Source: Acidovorax sp. sif1233 (lineage in GTDB: Bacteria > Pseudomonadota > Gammaproteobacteria > Burkholderiales > Burkholderiaceae_C). From it: a stretch of DNA of 64,000 nucleotides. The stretch's first letter is position 1. Each line of letters opens with the position of its first letter. The notes below the pieces were generated by a model. The model made no database searches. It was not told where the DNA came from and was given only the letters and a program-made list of their open reading frames with translations. The stretch spans positions 310,001 to 374,000 of the forward strand of contig NZ_JAHUWZ010000004.1 of NCBI RefSeq assembly GCF_019218755.1. Reading direction: 5' to 3'. The position numbers and the translations under genes are program-made. This document shows, one piece after another, positions 46,157 to 58,789 of this stretch.

Positions 46157-47188
46157 ATGACGCCATCATCCAAGACAGCCCCGTCCACCCCGGCCGCACG
46201 GGCCACGGCCACGGCCGCGAAGCAAAAGAAGATCCAGGCAGCGCAGGACCGCCGCGACGAGCGCGCCCGCCCGGCCAAGGCAGCGCCCGCTTCGGCCCGG
46301 GGCAAGGCCCCCGCGCCCGGCCCCGGGCGCTCGGAACCCGCCCCCCCGCTGCCGGCCCAGCACCTTGCCAAACCCGGCAGCGAGGCCGAGATGCAGCTCA
46401 AGCCGAGGTTCGAGGCACCCCACTACCGGGGCAGCGGCAAGCTCACGGGGTTCTCCACCCTCATTACCGGGGGCGACTCCGGGATAGGCCGTGCGGTGGC
46501 GGTGCTGTTTGCCCGCGAGGGCGCGGATGTCGCCATCGCCTACCTGGCCGAACACGAGGATGCCCAGCGGACGCGCGAGCTGGTGGAGGCCGAGGGCGGC
46601 CGGTGCATCCTGATACCCGGCGACGTCAAGGACGCGGCATTCTGCGCCGGCGCCGTGCGGCAGGTGGTCAAGGCGTTTGGCAAACTCAACGTGCTGGTCA
46701 ACAACGCCGCGTTCCAGGAGCACGCGGACTCCCTCGAAGCGCTGACGGCGGAGCGTTTCGACGAGACGTTCCAGACCAACATCTATGGCTACTTCTACAT
46801 GGCCAAGGCAGCCCTGCCCCACTTGCACCGGGGCGATTCGATCATCAACACCGGCTCGGTCACCGGCCTGCGCGGCAGCAAGGAACTGCTGGACTATTCC
46901 GCCACCAAAGGCGCCATCCATGCCTTCACCAAGGCCCTGGCCCACAACCTGGCCGAGCGGGGCATCCGCGTGAACGCGGTGGCCCCGGGGCCCGTGTGGA
47001 CGCCCCTCAACCCCGCGGACAAGGCGCCCAGGGACATTGCCAGGTTTGGCGAAAAGACGCACATGGGCCGCCCTGCACAGCCCGAGGAGATTTCTCCCGC
47101 CTATGTGTTCCTGGCGGCCCCCTGCTGCTCCAGCTACATCACCGGCACCGTGCTGCCCATCACGGGCAACGCGGGAGACGGCGCGTGA
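46157..47188 (+). CDS. SDR-family oxidoreductase, YghA-type, with basic N-terminal extension
   Basis: NAD(P)-dependent short-chain dehydrogenase of 343 residues. The Rossmann motif is TLITGGDSGIGRAVAVLF (about 100-117), NNAAFQEH the structural motif, and the catalytic Ser, Tyr and Lys are in INTGSVTG and LDYSATKGAIHAF. An Ala/Lys/Pro-rich, disordered extension fills residues 1-75, longer than in most relatives. YghA-type enzymes are often general stress proteins. Confidence 0.9.
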   Translation: MTPSSKTAPSTPAARATATAAKQKKIQAAQDRRDERARPAKAAPASARGKAPAPGPGRSEPAPPLPAQHLAKPGSEAEMQLKPRFEAPHYRGSGKLTGFSTLITGGDSGIGRAVAVLFAREGADVAIAYLAEHEDAQRTRELVEAEGGRCILIPGDVKDAAFCAGAVRQVVKAFGKLNVLVNNAAFQEHADSLEALTAERFDETFQTNIYGYFYMAKAALPHLHRGDSIINTGSVTGLRGSKELLDYSATKGAIHAFTKALAHNLAERGIRVNAVAPGPVWTPLNPADKAPRDIARFGEKTHMGRPAQPEEISPAYVFLAAPCCSSYITGTVLPITGNAGDGA

Positions 47189-47206
47189 AGAAAGCGGCGT
47201 GCGGCA

Positions 47207-47584
47207 TCACGCCAGATCCTGGCTGACCCGTGGTTCGATCTCGGCCCACTCCCCGTCGGTGAACAGGCGCGAGCGGGTGTGGAACGCCTTGCCCGTGCTG
47301 CCTTCCAGCGAAAACGTGCCGCCGTGCCCGTCGATCACATCCAGGATGAGCTGCGTGTGTTTCCAGTACTCGTACTGGGATTTGCCGATGTAGAACGGCG
47401 CGCCGCCCACATCGCCCAGCAGCACATCGCTGGCTCCAATCGTGAGATCGGTGGGCAGATAGCAGTTGGCCGCACTGTTGTCGCAGCAGCCACCCGACTG
47501 GTGGAACAACACGCTGCCATGCTGCGCCTGCAGCTGCGCGATCAGCGCCAGGGCTGCCTCGGTGGCAATGACTCTCTCGACCAT
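47207..47584 (-). CDS. DUF779 domain protein
   Basis: A 125-residue protein with the Cys-rich FHQSGGCCDNSAANCYLP motif, likely binding metal, and HTQLILDVIDGHGGTFSLEG. DUF779 genes are regularly found next to acetaldehyde-type aldehyde dehydrogenases, as here. AGGAG lies upstream of the ATG at 47584. A terminator separates it from the dehydrogenase, so its supply of transcript may be reduced. Confidence 0.88.
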   Translation of the reverse strand: MVERVIATEAALALIAQLQAQHGSVLFHQSGGCCDNSAANCYLPTDLTIGASDVLLGDVGGAPFYIGKSQYEYWKHTQLILDVIDGHGGTFSLEGSTGKAFHTRSRLFTDGEWAEIEPRVSQDLA

Positions 47585-47606
47585 GGTGATCTCCTGATGT
47601 GCCGAC

Positions 47607-47646
47607 AAAAAACGCTGCTGTGCTGAAAGTAATTTCGCAGCAGCGT
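47607..47646 (-). terminator. Rho-independent terminator between aldehyde dehydrogenase and DUF779
   Basis: On the minus strand ACGCTGCTG pairs with CAGCAGCGT (9 bp, 22-base loop) and is followed by TTTTTT. It lies after the dehydrogenase gene and before DUF779. Confidence 0.7.
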
Positions 47647-47759
47647 CACGGTGGTTCACAGAGCGTCGATGGCCAGGCGCGTCGTCGCAGGCAGCGGCAG
47701 CGCCAGGGCAAGACGGCGCAACGACGCCAGCGGCGCCCTGTGGGCCACAACCCACCAAA

Positions 47760-49283
<1,524 letters not shown>

Positions 49284-49350
49284 GTTGTCTGTCTCCGGTG
49301 GATTTGTGGACATCTGCTCGGCACAGCGCGCCGCCAGATAGAGGACATGA

Positions 49351-49366
49351 CTCAAAACCCGTGCCA
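49351..49366 (-). promoter_or_regulatory. Candidate sigma-54 promoter for the aldehyde dehydrogenase
   Basis: On the minus strand TGGCACGGGTTTTGAG fits the -24/-12 consensus TGGCACG-N4-TTGCA except in the -12 GC dinucleotide (GA). It lies about 68 bases upstream of the dehydrogenase start, within the 310-base divergent region (49284-49593). Confidence 0.6.
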
Positions 49367-49445
49367 ACCCAGCCAATCTTCCAAGTGGTTGATTTTTATG
49401 GCTTTGTTTGCGCGTTCGCAAGAAAGCACAACCCATAGGCCGTTA

Positions 49446-49472
49446 AGGTGTCCGCTCCAGAACGCGACACCT
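49446..49472. promoter_or_regulatory. Inverted repeat, candidate activator binding site
   Basis: AGGTGTC and GACACCT form a perfect 7-bp inverted repeat with a 13-base spacer, about 80 bases upstream of the candidate sigma-54 promoter, a usual distance for an enhancer-type site. Confidence 0.45.
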
Positions 49473-49593
49473 GTCACGAAATGGAACAGTTGAAGCAGCC
49501 CCGCGGCCATCGCTATTGCCCTGGCCTCTGGCCACCGCCATACTGGCTTTCAAACAGGGCGCGTTCATGACGCCCGGGCAGGAGACAAACACC

Positions 49594-51531
<1,938 letters not shown>

Positions 51532-51592
51532 CCAGGCCCCTGCCGCGCCACGGCGCTGGCGCTGCCGCCGCCCGCTCGGGGATCGCGGGGCC

Positions 51593-51805
51593 TTACGGTT
51601 GCCGGTCTCCCTTGGCGTATTCCTTGAGCGCATCGATGGCCTCTTCGCGCGTGGCCCAGGAGGCATCGCGGACCGGCACATTGTGTCCGTCTATCAGAAG
51701 GCTCTGCACCGTGTAGCGCCCCTGCGGCGTCCTGCAGAGCACCGCGGAGTAGGAGCTTGCATCCGCCGTGCCAAAAACGTTCTCTTCCTCGATTTCACCG
51801 GGCAT
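51593..51805 (-). CDS. Small hypothetical protein, 70 residues
   Basis: A strong GAGGAGG site precedes the ATG at 51805. The product starts MPGEIEEENVFGTADASSYS and includes WATREEAIDALKEYAKGD. It is acidic with one amphipathic helix near the end. I do not recognise the family. It lies between the activator and Ku genes on the opposite strand. Confidence 0.6.
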   Translation of the reverse strand: MPGEIEEENVFGTADASSYSAVLCRTPQGRYTVQSLLIDGHNVPVRDASWATREEAIDALKEYAKGDRQP

Positions 51806-52015
51806 GGAAACCTCCTCATCCGTTCGCCACGTTGGACCTTTGATTGTCGGCAGCGGAGTCCGCCAACGGTGTAGGCCAATGGCCCCTTGCGCCTTCTTCG
51901 GAGGCCGCGGCGCGCCGCTTTCCTACAGACATCGAAGGGCCGCCGCGAAACGATCGAATCCAACGGCCCCGCGGCGCATCCCGCGCTGCGCGATGCCCCG
52001 TTAGAAAGTGCGTAC

Positions 52016-52924
52016 ATGGCTACCAGCAACCGGGTGCTCTGGAAGGGCGCCATCTCCTTCGGCCTTGTCCATATTCCCGTGGGCCTGCACACCGCCACCA
52101 CGGAGCAAGGCATTGACTTCGATTGGCTGGACAAGCGGTCGATGGACCCCGTGGGCTACAAGCGGATCAACAAGCGCACCGGCAAGGAAATCGACAAGGC
52201 CCACATCGTCAAGGGCGTCGAGTACGAGAACGGGCAGTACGTTGTTCTTTCCCCGGAGGAAATCGAAGGCGCCTTCCCGCGCACCACCCAGACCATCGAG
52301 ATCGAGCGCTTTGTGAACGCCCAGGAAATCCCGTTCGTCTACCTGGAGCGCCCGTACTACGTGAGCCCCATCAACAAGGGGCACAAGGTGTATGCCCTGC
52401 TGCGCGAAGCCCTCGCCAGGACCGGGAAGATCGCGCTGGCAAAGGTCGTGATCCAGACCAAGCAGCACCTGGCGCTGCTGGCGCCCTCGGGACCCGCGCT
52501 CGTCCTCAACCTGCTCAGATGGGGCGACGAGGTCAAGGGTTTCGAGGGACTGGATCTTCCCGCCCTGGGCGCCACCGCCATCAAGCCCAGCGAGATGAAG
52601 ATGGCGACGCAGCTCATCGCCGAAATGACCGGCCACTGGAAGCCGGAAGATTTCAAGGACGAATTCCGCCAGCAGGTCATGGACCTGGTGGCCGCCAAGG
52701 TCCAGCAGGGCGATACCCGCACGGTCACGCAGCCCGCGCAGGCCGCCACGGGCAGCGCGGAAATCATCGACCTCACGGAGCTGCTGCAGCGCAGCCTCAA
52801 GCCCGGAAACCGCCGCCCTGCCGCCAGGCCGGCGGCCAAGGAGGGCGGCACGGCGCCGCGCAAAACCGCGCGCAAGCGTGCCGCGGCCAAGGCGCCTTCC
52901 GCGCAGCGCAAGAAGGCGGCCTGA
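52016..52924 (+). CDS. ku: Non-homologous end-joining protein Ku
   Basis: Bacterial Ku of 302 residues that holds DNA ends for repair. It begins MATSNRVLWKGAISFGLVHI, the usual start of Ku, and carries HIVKGVEYENGQYVVLSPEE and ERPYYVSPINKGHKVYALLR of the beta-barrel ring. The C-terminus is Lys/Arg/Ala-rich, as in many bacterial Kus. The start at 52016 is set by the family N-terminus. It shares a TGATG junction with the following LigD-polymerase gene. Confidence 0.95.
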   Translation: MATSNRVLWKGAISFGLVHIPVGLHTATTEQGIDFDWLDKRSMDPVGYKRINKRTGKEIDKAHIVKGVEYENGQYVVLSPEEIEGAFPRTTQTIEIERFVNAQEIPFVYLERPYYVSPINKGHKVYALLREALARTGKIALAKVVIQTKQHLALLAPSGPALVLNLLRWGDEVKGFEGLDLPALGATAIKPSEMKMATQLIAEMTGHWKPEDFKDEFRQQVMDLVAAKVQQGDTRTVTQPAQAATGSAEIIDLTELLQRSLKPGNRRPAARPAAKEGGTAPRKTARKRAAAKAPSAQRKKAA

Positions 52925-53889
52925 TGAAGCGCGCGGACGCGGCACACGCACCACAGGCCCCGGCGACGCGATCGCCCCGCGCCAGGAAACGCGCCAGATC
53001 GCCACAGCCCGGACCGCGCATCTCCCACGGCGAGCGCGTGATCGATCCGTCCACGGGGTTCACCAAGATGGACATGGTGCGGTACTACGCCAAGGTCGGC
53101 CCCTTGATGCTGCAGCACCTGAAAGCACGGCCCGTGGCCCTGGTGAGGGCTCCCGGGGGCGTGCCGGGAGAACTCTTCTTTCAGAAGCACCAGGAGGCCG
53201 AGGCGCTGCCCGGCATGCGGAGCCTGGACCCGGCGCTGGACGAGGGGCATGCGCCCTTGCTGGAAGTGGTCTCCCCACAGGGCTTGCGCAGCGGGTCGCA
53301 GATGAACGTCATTGAATACCACACCTGGAACGCGCTGAAAGACAGGATGGAGCGCCCCGACCGGCTGACCTTCGACCTGGACCCGGGCGAAGGCGTGGCA
53401 TGGGCGGATGTGCGTGAAGGCACGCGGCTGCTGCGCGTGCTGCTGCAGGGACTGGGGCTTCCCGCCTTTTTGAAAACCAGTGGGGGCAAGGGCCTTCACG
53501 TGGTGGTTCCGCTCAAGCGCCTGCGCGACTGGGACACGGTCAAGGATTTTTCCAGGGCCATCGTGCTGCACCTGGCCGAGACGATCCCGCAGCGCTTCGT
53601 GGCCAAGAGCGGTCCGCGCAACCGGGTGGGCAGGATCTTTGTGGACTACCTGCGCAACGGCCGCGGTGCGACGACCGTGAGCGCATGGTCGGCACGCGCA
53701 CGGCCGGGAATGGGCGTTTCCGTGCCCGTCGGTTGGGAAGAACTGGATGCGCTGACCAGCGCCGCCCACTGGAACGTCCGGAACATCGACGCGAGGCTTG
53801 GCGTGGGCAATGGCCCCTGGCAGGCCTACGAAGAGGCCGCGGTGAGTTTGACACCCGCGATGAAAGCGCTCGGATTCCGGCCCGGCTGA
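52924..53889 (+). CDS. Stand-alone LigD polymerase/primase domain
   Basis: A 321-residue AEP-family polymerase for NHEJ. Catalytic segment TFDLDPGEGVAWADV, then LKTSGGKGLHVVVPLKRL and the C-terminal RGATTVSAWSARARPGMGVS are visible. Full LigD is about 800-900 residues with ligase and phosphoesterase modules; neither is present here, and no frameshift remnant of them is seen. The N-terminal 40 residues are basic and disordered. It is coupled to Ku by a one-base overlap. Ligation must come from a gene elsewhere. Confidence 0.9.
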   Translation: MKRADAAHAPQAPATRSPRARKRARSPQPGPRISHGERVIDPSTGFTKMDMVRYYAKVGPLMLQHLKARPVALVRAPGGVPGELFFQKHQEAEALPGMRSLDPALDEGHAPLLEVVSPQGLRSGSQMNVIEYHTWNALKDRMERPDRLTFDLDPGEGVAWADVREGTRLLRVLLQGLGLPAFLKTSGGKGLHVVVPLKRLRDWDTVKDFSRAIVLHLAETIPQRFVAKSGPRNRVGRIFVDYLRNGRGATTVSAWSARARPGMGVSVPVGWEELDALTSAAHWNVRNIDARLGVGNGPWQAYEEAAVSLTPAMKALGFRPG

Positions 53890-53955
53890 CGTTTGCCCGC
53901 GCTCCCGGCGCCGGCACGGGGCGCGCACAGGATCAATCGGGCACGGCGGCCGGGC

Positions 53956-55542
53956 TCAGGCCAGCATCAAGGCCGGGCCGTGCTGGCCCGAGGCTTCCAG
54001 CTGCAGCGCGGAACTGGACAACTTGAACGTCGCGACCGTTTCGACCAGCCTTCGGGACTGGATGCTCAGGCTGGAGGCGGCCGCGGACATTTCCTCCACG
54101 AGCGCCGCATTTTGCTGGGTGGCCTGGTCCATCTGATTGACGGCCACGTTGACCTGGCTCACGCCCTGGCTCTGCTCGGTTCCGGCCGCGCTGATCTGCG
54201 CCACCGTCTCGGTCACCCGCTCGATGGACGAAACCACTTCCTTCATCGTCTGCCCCGCGGCGCCCACCAGCACGGTCCCGGCCTCCACGCGCTCCACGCT
54301 GGTGGCGATGAGGGCCTTGATCTCCTTGGCCGCCGCCGCGGAGCGTGCTGCCAGGCTGCGCACTTCCGAGGCCACGACCGCGAATCCACGCCCCTGCTCG
54401 CCAGCCCGGGCGGCCTCCACGGCGGCATTGAGGGCGAGGATATTGGTCTGGAAGGCGATGCCGTCGATGACGCCGATGATTTCGGAGATCTTCTTGGAGC
54501 TTTCATTGATGCCGCTCATGGTGTCCACCACCCTGGACACGACGTCGCCCCCCTGCTTCGCGACCGTGGAGGCGCTTTGCGCGAGCACGTTCGCCTGCAG
54601 CGCATTCTGCGCATTCGTCTGCACGGTGGAATTGAGTTCCTCCATGGCCGCCGCCGTCTCCTCCAGGGCGCTCGCCTGGTGCTCCGTCCTGGTGGACAGG
54701 TCGCCATTGCCCGTGGATATCTGCGCACTGGCCGCCGCCACGGTCTCCGAGCCGCTGCGGACCTGGCTGACGATCCGGGTCAGCGAGTCCTGCATCACGG
54801 CCAGCGCCGCGAGCAGGGGACTGAATTCATCACGCGAGCCGTCCGTGACCGGGGTGGTCAGGTCGCCGTCCCTCACGCGATTGGCCACGGCCTGCGACGC
54901 GGCCACCCTGCGCCGCAAGGTGGCGCCGATGTGCCAGGAGAACAGCAGCAGCCCGATCGCCACCGCCGCCACGGCACTGACCAGCGCGCGAAGGGTCAGC
55001 TTCACGTCCCGTTCGATTTCGGCGAGGCTGGCTTTCAGCAGCCCGGCCTGGTGCTCCTTTTCCTTGGCGAGGACGGCAAGCACCGCATTGCGCGTGGGGA
55101 TCGTGGAGGCCACCAGATAGTCAAACGCCGGCTCCTTCTTTCCCTCCTGGATCAACTGAAGGTTCTGCTCGGCCACGTTCCAGAACGCCTGCAGCCCTTT
55201 GGACAGCTCGGCGTTCAGAGTCCTCTCGGCGGCGGTGTCCGCGGCCTGCACGAAGCTGGCGAGGTCCGTGTCGATCAAGCGCTTCTTGTCGGCGATGTCC
55301 GCCAGCGTGGCCGCCAGCTCTTGCGGCGTGCGCACCAGCATCGCATGGCGCATCTGGAGCGAAGACCGCGTGACGTTCAGCTCCATCGCGCTGGCCTGGA
55401 GCTGGCGCGGCACCTCTTTGCCGGCCACGAGTTCTGTCTGGCGCGTGACCTCCCCCAGGTAGAGCCAGGCCAGGAGCACGATCCCCGCGAGCCCCGCGAT
55501 CAGGAGGAAGGAAATGGCATGAAGGCGTCTGGCGATGCTCAT
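53956..55542 (-). CDS. Methyl-accepting chemotaxis protein
   Basis: Chemoreceptor of 528 residues. Helix 1 lies at about 13-33, a four-helix-bundle-type periplasmic sensor at about 35-190, helix 2 at about 193-213, then HAMP and the signalling domain. The tip sequence [20 protein letters not shown] is the CheA/CheW-binding hairpin. The end lacks a CheR/CheB pentapeptide. The start at 55542 has AGAGGTGA upstream. The ligand is unknown; no chemotaxis genes lie nearby. Confidence 0.92.
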   Translation of the reverse strand: MSIARRLHAISFLLIAGLAGIVLLAWLYLGEVTRQTELVAGKEVPRQLQASAMELNVTRSSLQMRHAMLVRTPQELAATLADIADKKRLIDTDLASFVQAADTAAERTLNAELSKGLQAFWNVAEQNLQLIQEGKKEPAFDYLVASTIPTRNAVLAVLAKEKEHQAGLLKASLAEIERDVKLTLRALVSAVAAVAIGLLLFSWHIGATLRRRVAASQAVANRVRDGDLTTPVTDGSRDEFSPLLAALAVMQDSLTRIVSQVRSGSETVAAASAQISTGNGDLSTRTEHQASALEETAAAMEELNSTVQTNAQNALQANVLAQSASTVAKQGGDVVSRVVDTMSGINESSKKISEIIGVIDGIAFQTNILALNAAVEAARAGEQGRGFAVVASEVRSLAARSAAAAKEIKALIATSVERVEAGTVLVGAAGQTMKEVVSSIERVTETVAQISAAGTEQSQGVSQVNVAVNQMDQATQQNAALVEEMSAAASSLSIQSRRLVETVATFKLSSSALQLEASGQHGPALMLA

Positions 55543-55729
55543 GGTCTCACCTCTTTGGACGGCGGCGCTGCAAGCGCGGGCGGATCTGCAAGCAATTGCA
55601 GCAATGGCGACAATTTGCAACCTAGCCGCGGTACGGCGGATTGAACGCGCTTATGGGACGGGGGTCAAGAGGATCCACCCGCTGCCGCCGGCGACGGACC
55701 GGGAGGGGTTGTCGGGCTATGCTGGAGAC

Positions 55730-56230
55730 ATGAACCAGCGCAAGACCTTGGTGATCGTCTATCACTCCATGACGGATGGCACGCGCCAGATGGCCGAGGC
55801 TGCGCGCGAGGGCGCAGCCTCCGATGCGGCGGTCGCGGTGCGGCTGCTGCACGCCGCGCAGGCGGGGCCCGCGGACGTGCTGGCCGCGGACGGGCTGATT
55901 TTCGCCACGCCCGAGAACCTGGCAGCCATCAGCGGACAGCTCAAGGATTTCTTCGACCGCAGCTATTACGCCGTGCTCGACCACGTCAACGGCCGGCCCT
56001 ATGCCAGCCTGGTCTGCGCGGGCAGCGACGGACACAACGCGGCAAGGCAAATAGAGCGCATCGCCACCGGCTGGCGCCTGCGGCCCATCGGGGATCCCCT
56101 CATCGTTTGCACCCATGCCCAGACCCCCGAGGCCATCCTCGCCGTCAAGCACATCGGCGATGAAGATCTGCTGCGCTGCCGCACCCTGGGCGAAGCGATG
56201 GCTACGGGGCTGGCGCTGGGTGTGTTCTAG
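55730..56230 (+). CDS. Flavodoxin/NAD(P)H-oxidoreductase-like protein
   Basis: A 166-residue flavodoxin-fold protein with FMN phosphate loop VIVYHSMTDGTRQMAEA at the N-terminus and LIFATPENLAAISGQLKDFF as the second loop. GGAG precedes the ATG at 55730. It probably binds FMN and transfers electrons or reduces a small molecule. It is followed by a secreted protein gene at 41 bases. Confidence 0.75.
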   Translation: MNQRKTLVIVYHSMTDGTRQMAEAAREGAASDAAVAVRLLHAAQAGPADVLAADGLIFATPENLAAISGQLKDFFDRSYYAVLDHVNGRPYASLVCAGSDGHNAARQIERIATGWRLRPIGDPLIVCTHAQTPEAILAVKHIGDEDLLRCRTLGEAMATGLALGVF

Positions 56231-56271
56231 AAGAACGAACGGAGCCCACCTTCCCGGAACAATCGGGTTTA

Positions 56272-56724
56272 ATGACGCTTTGCACGAGACCGCAAATGAC
56301 CCCCCTCCTGATCGTGGCTGTGTTGGCATCCTCGGCGGCCGCGGCCGAGGCGCCCTCATGGCTCACCGTGGTGGGAGACCCCGCCAATGCCTTCGTGGAC
56401 ACGCTGGAGGTGGATGCCACCAGCGCCATCGCATTTGAATCCATGCGCCTCGTCAAGCTCAGGGTGAACCGCGCCAGGCCACGCACGGGCTTTGATGATC
56501 AGCCCTACCACTCCTACTACTCCACGGCCGTGGTGGACTGTACCGGGCTGAAGGCGTGGCACCGCTCCATCGCCCTGTTCAGCAAGCCGCTGTGGCACGG
56601 AAAGATGCGCCTGGTGGAGTATGCCGAGAGCGACGGCCGCAACCTGGCCTTCGCGGAGATGGAGCCCAACCCCAGGGACCGACTGATCAAGGCCGCCTGC
56701 GCCATCGCGCTGCAGAGCCCCTGA
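56272..56724 (+). CDS. Secreted protein of the surface-adhesin E-like family, paralogue 1
   Basis: A 150-residue exported protein with a signal peptide ending SSAAAAEA. The conserved part is YHSYYSTAVVDCTGLKAWHR, then VEYAESDGRNLAFAEMEPNP and the final KAACAI; the two Cys may be disulfide-bonded. The ATG at 56272 gives a charged n-region (R6); an ATG at 56296 lies inside the signal. The same family is encoded at 58121-58561. Function unknown. Confidence 0.65.
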   Translation: MTLCTRPQMTPLLIVAVLASSAAAAEAPSWLTVVGDPANAFVDTLEVDATSAIAFESMRLVKLRVNRARPRTGFDDQPYHSYYSTAVVDCTGLKAWHRSIALFSKPLWHGKMRLVEYAESDGRNLAFAEMEPNPRDRLIKAACAIALQSP

Positions 56725-56841
56725 AACCCTGGAGTTTTCTGCCGCGCCGACCCCGATCGCCGCAATGCCGCCGACCGGCATCAAAGGCACGTCCCACCGG
56801 GTTGGCCCCCTGGGAAACCCGCCGGTTGTAGGCGGACCGTG

Positions 56842-57423
56842 ATGGCGGCCACCCCTGCATTCGGCAAGGCCGAAATCCAGGCGGCCGCGTTGAAGCCGAG
56901 CGCCACCGCCCTGGTGCTTGTCGATTTCATCAATCCGATGCGGTTTCCCGGCGCGAACGCCTTGCTGCGCGGCGCCCTGGAGGCGGCGCATGCCACCGCG
57001 CGGCTCAAGCGCCGGCTCTCGGCCCAGGGGGCGGTGGCCATCTATGCCAACGACAACTACGGGATCTGGAGGTCTGACTTCAAGGATCTGGTGAAGGCAT
57101 GCCAGGCCTTGCCTGGTGCGCGGGGCGAGATCGCCACCCTTCTGGCGCCGGGCGATGGCGACCTGACGGTCCTGAAACCCCTGCATTCCGCTTTTCACTC
57201 GACGCCGCTGGACCATCTGCTCAGGCAGATGCAAACGCAGCAATTGATCGTTGTCGGCCTGGCGGCGGACATGTGCGTGCACCTGACGGCGATGGATGCC
57301 TACATGCGGGGGTTCAAGGTATGGGTGCCCGCCAATTGCACGGCGGCCGAGCACGAACCGCACAAGCAGGCCGCGCTGCACCAGATGTCGCGGGTTCTCA
57401 AATGCTCCATCCGCAAGGCATGA
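56842..57423 (+). CDS. Isochorismatase-family cysteine hydrolase
   Basis: A 193-residue hydrolase. The catalytic triad is visible: Asp in VLVDFINPM, Lys in VLKPLHSAF and Cys in GLAADMCVHLTAMDA. Related enzymes include nicotinamidases and ureidoacrylate hydrolases; the substrate is not determined. ATG 56842 is preferred over a GTG three bases upstream. Confidence 0.85.
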   Translation: MAATPAFGKAEIQAAALKPSATALVLVDFINPMRFPGANALLRGALEAAHATARLKRRLSAQGAVAIYANDNYGIWRSDFKDLVKACQALPGARGEIATLLAPGDGDLTVLKPLHSAFHSTPLDHLLRQMQTQQLIVVGLAADMCVHLTAMDAYMRGFKVWVPANCTAAEHEPHKQAALHQMSRVLKCSIRKA

Positions 57424-57621
57424 CGTTCTTCGCGGCCGTGCTCGCCCTGAGCGGCTACGAGGGCCACCAGAACACCACCTGTAGGACACGCCCAGCCGGC
57501 AAGCCGGCATTCCTCTGACGCCCGCTTCGCGGGGCGCTCGGATAGTCTAGCGATCAACCGCGCCCCGGAAGGATGTCGATGCCGGTCGGTTTCACGGGTG
57601 CAGATCGAGACGGGTAAGCCT

Positions 57622-58100
57622 ATGGACGTTTTTCAGCTGGGCGGTGCGTGGTGGGAGATGCCATTGCGGGCCGCCATCATCTATGCGGTGCTTCTCCTGC
57701 TGGTACGGATTTCAGGCAAGCGGACGGTGGGCCAGTTCACCCCCTTCGATCTTCTGGTGGTGATGCTGCTGAGCGAGTCGGTGTCCGCAGGTCTGAACGG
57801 TGACGAGAAGTCCGTCACGGCAGGACTGCTTTCCGCAACGACGCTGATTGCGCTGAATGTCGCCGTCGCGGTCATCACCTCCCGCAGCGAACGGGTTCAG
57901 CAGTGGGTGGAAGGCCGTCCGGTCCTGATCGGCAGCAACGGGGAAATCTTCACGGATGTGCTGCGCAAGCACCATGTACGCTGCGCGACGCGCAGCGTGC
58001 GCTGCGTGAAGCGGACTGCGACCCGAAAGACATGCAATTTGCGTTTCTTGAAGCAGACGGGCACATCAGCATCCTGCAGAAATCCGGGAAGAATGCGTGA
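57622..58100 (+). pseudogene. DUF421 (YetF-type) membrane protein, frameshifted
   Basis: The first part reads as a normal DUF421 protein: three membrane helices, RISGKRTVGQFTPFDLLVVM, and VEGRPVLIGSNGEIFTDVLR. At about 57975-57985 the frame is lost. The correct continuation LRDAQRALREADCDPKDMQF, ending HISILQKSGKNA, is in the next frame and stops at 58100. A single missing base (V-P-L-R-D expected at GTACGCTGCGCGAC) explains this. In the original frame translation continues to 58185 with unrelated residues. Either the gene is inactive or the assembly has a one-base error. A GTG start at 57598 is an alternative to ATG 57622. Confidence 0.75.
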
Positions 58101-58120
58101 GGCAACCGCACCGGCGGGAG

Positions 58121-58561
58121 CTACCCACGCACCTTGCATGCCGCAGAGATCATTCCCTTGTAAGGCTCTCCCGGCACATCCTTGAACAGCACGGGGGCCT
58201 TGCCTTCGGCGTACTCCTCGCGGCCCACGGCGTCGCCCTTCCAGGCCGGCAGCCCATAGTAGGTGAGCCACACATACCACGCCGTTCGGGAAGGGCAATG
58301 GACCACCACCCTGGCATAGTACGAGCGGTACTTCTGCCCCTTGAAGGAAGTCCGGGTCCTGTCTCTTGAAACGCGCAGATCGAGTACCACGCGGTGGTCC
58401 AGGCCCACGGGCTCGGGGCGCACCTCGATCAGGTTCTTTTCACCCTCCTGGCGGTCGCCATGCAACGTGAACCAGACGTCCTCGGCCTGCGCCGGAGACG
58501 ACATGGCGGCTATGCACAGGAAAGTGGCGCAGATCATTGGGAGAACCCCGCTCTGGGACAA
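58121..58561 (-). CDS. Secreted protein of the surface-adhesin E-like family, paralogue 2
   Basis: A 146-residue exported protein with a signal peptide ending SSPAQAE. The core YRSYYARVVVHCPSRTAWYV and C-terminal ISAACKVRG match the pattern of the protein at 56272-56724 (YxSYY, Cys, final AAC). It is transcribed toward the frameshifted DUF421 gene and ends 21 bases after it. Function unknown. Confidence 0.65.
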   Translation of the reverse strand: MSQSGVLPMICATFLCIAAMSSPAQAEDVWFTLHGDRQEGEKNLIEVRPEPVGLDHRVVLDLRVSRDRTRTSFKGQKYRSYYARVVVHCPSRTAWYVWLTYYGLPAWKGDAVGREEYAEGKAPVLFKDVPGEPYKGMISAACKVRG

Positions 58562-58669
58562 GGCCGTGTGGGAGGGTGGCAGGCAAGAGGCCCCCGCGCG
58601 CCCTCAATGGCGCCAATGCGGACTCGGCAGCAGTTTATCGGTGCTTGCCGCCACGTGGAGACCACCCAC

Positions 58670-58692
58670 AAAAAAAGGCCCCGATGGGGCCC
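58670..58692 (-). terminator. Rho-independent terminator after the DUF4148-type gene
   Basis: On the minus strand GGCCCCATCGGGGCC is followed by seven T residues. It lies about 100 bases past the stop codon at 58790. Confidence 0.85.
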
Positions 58693-58789
58693 GTTGTACT
58701 GCCTTGCGCTGCGGTGAAAACACTTCCCATGGCAGCGGCACCCGCGAAGTGCCGCCACCATGGAAAGGCCCGCAACTGCGTCAATTCAA

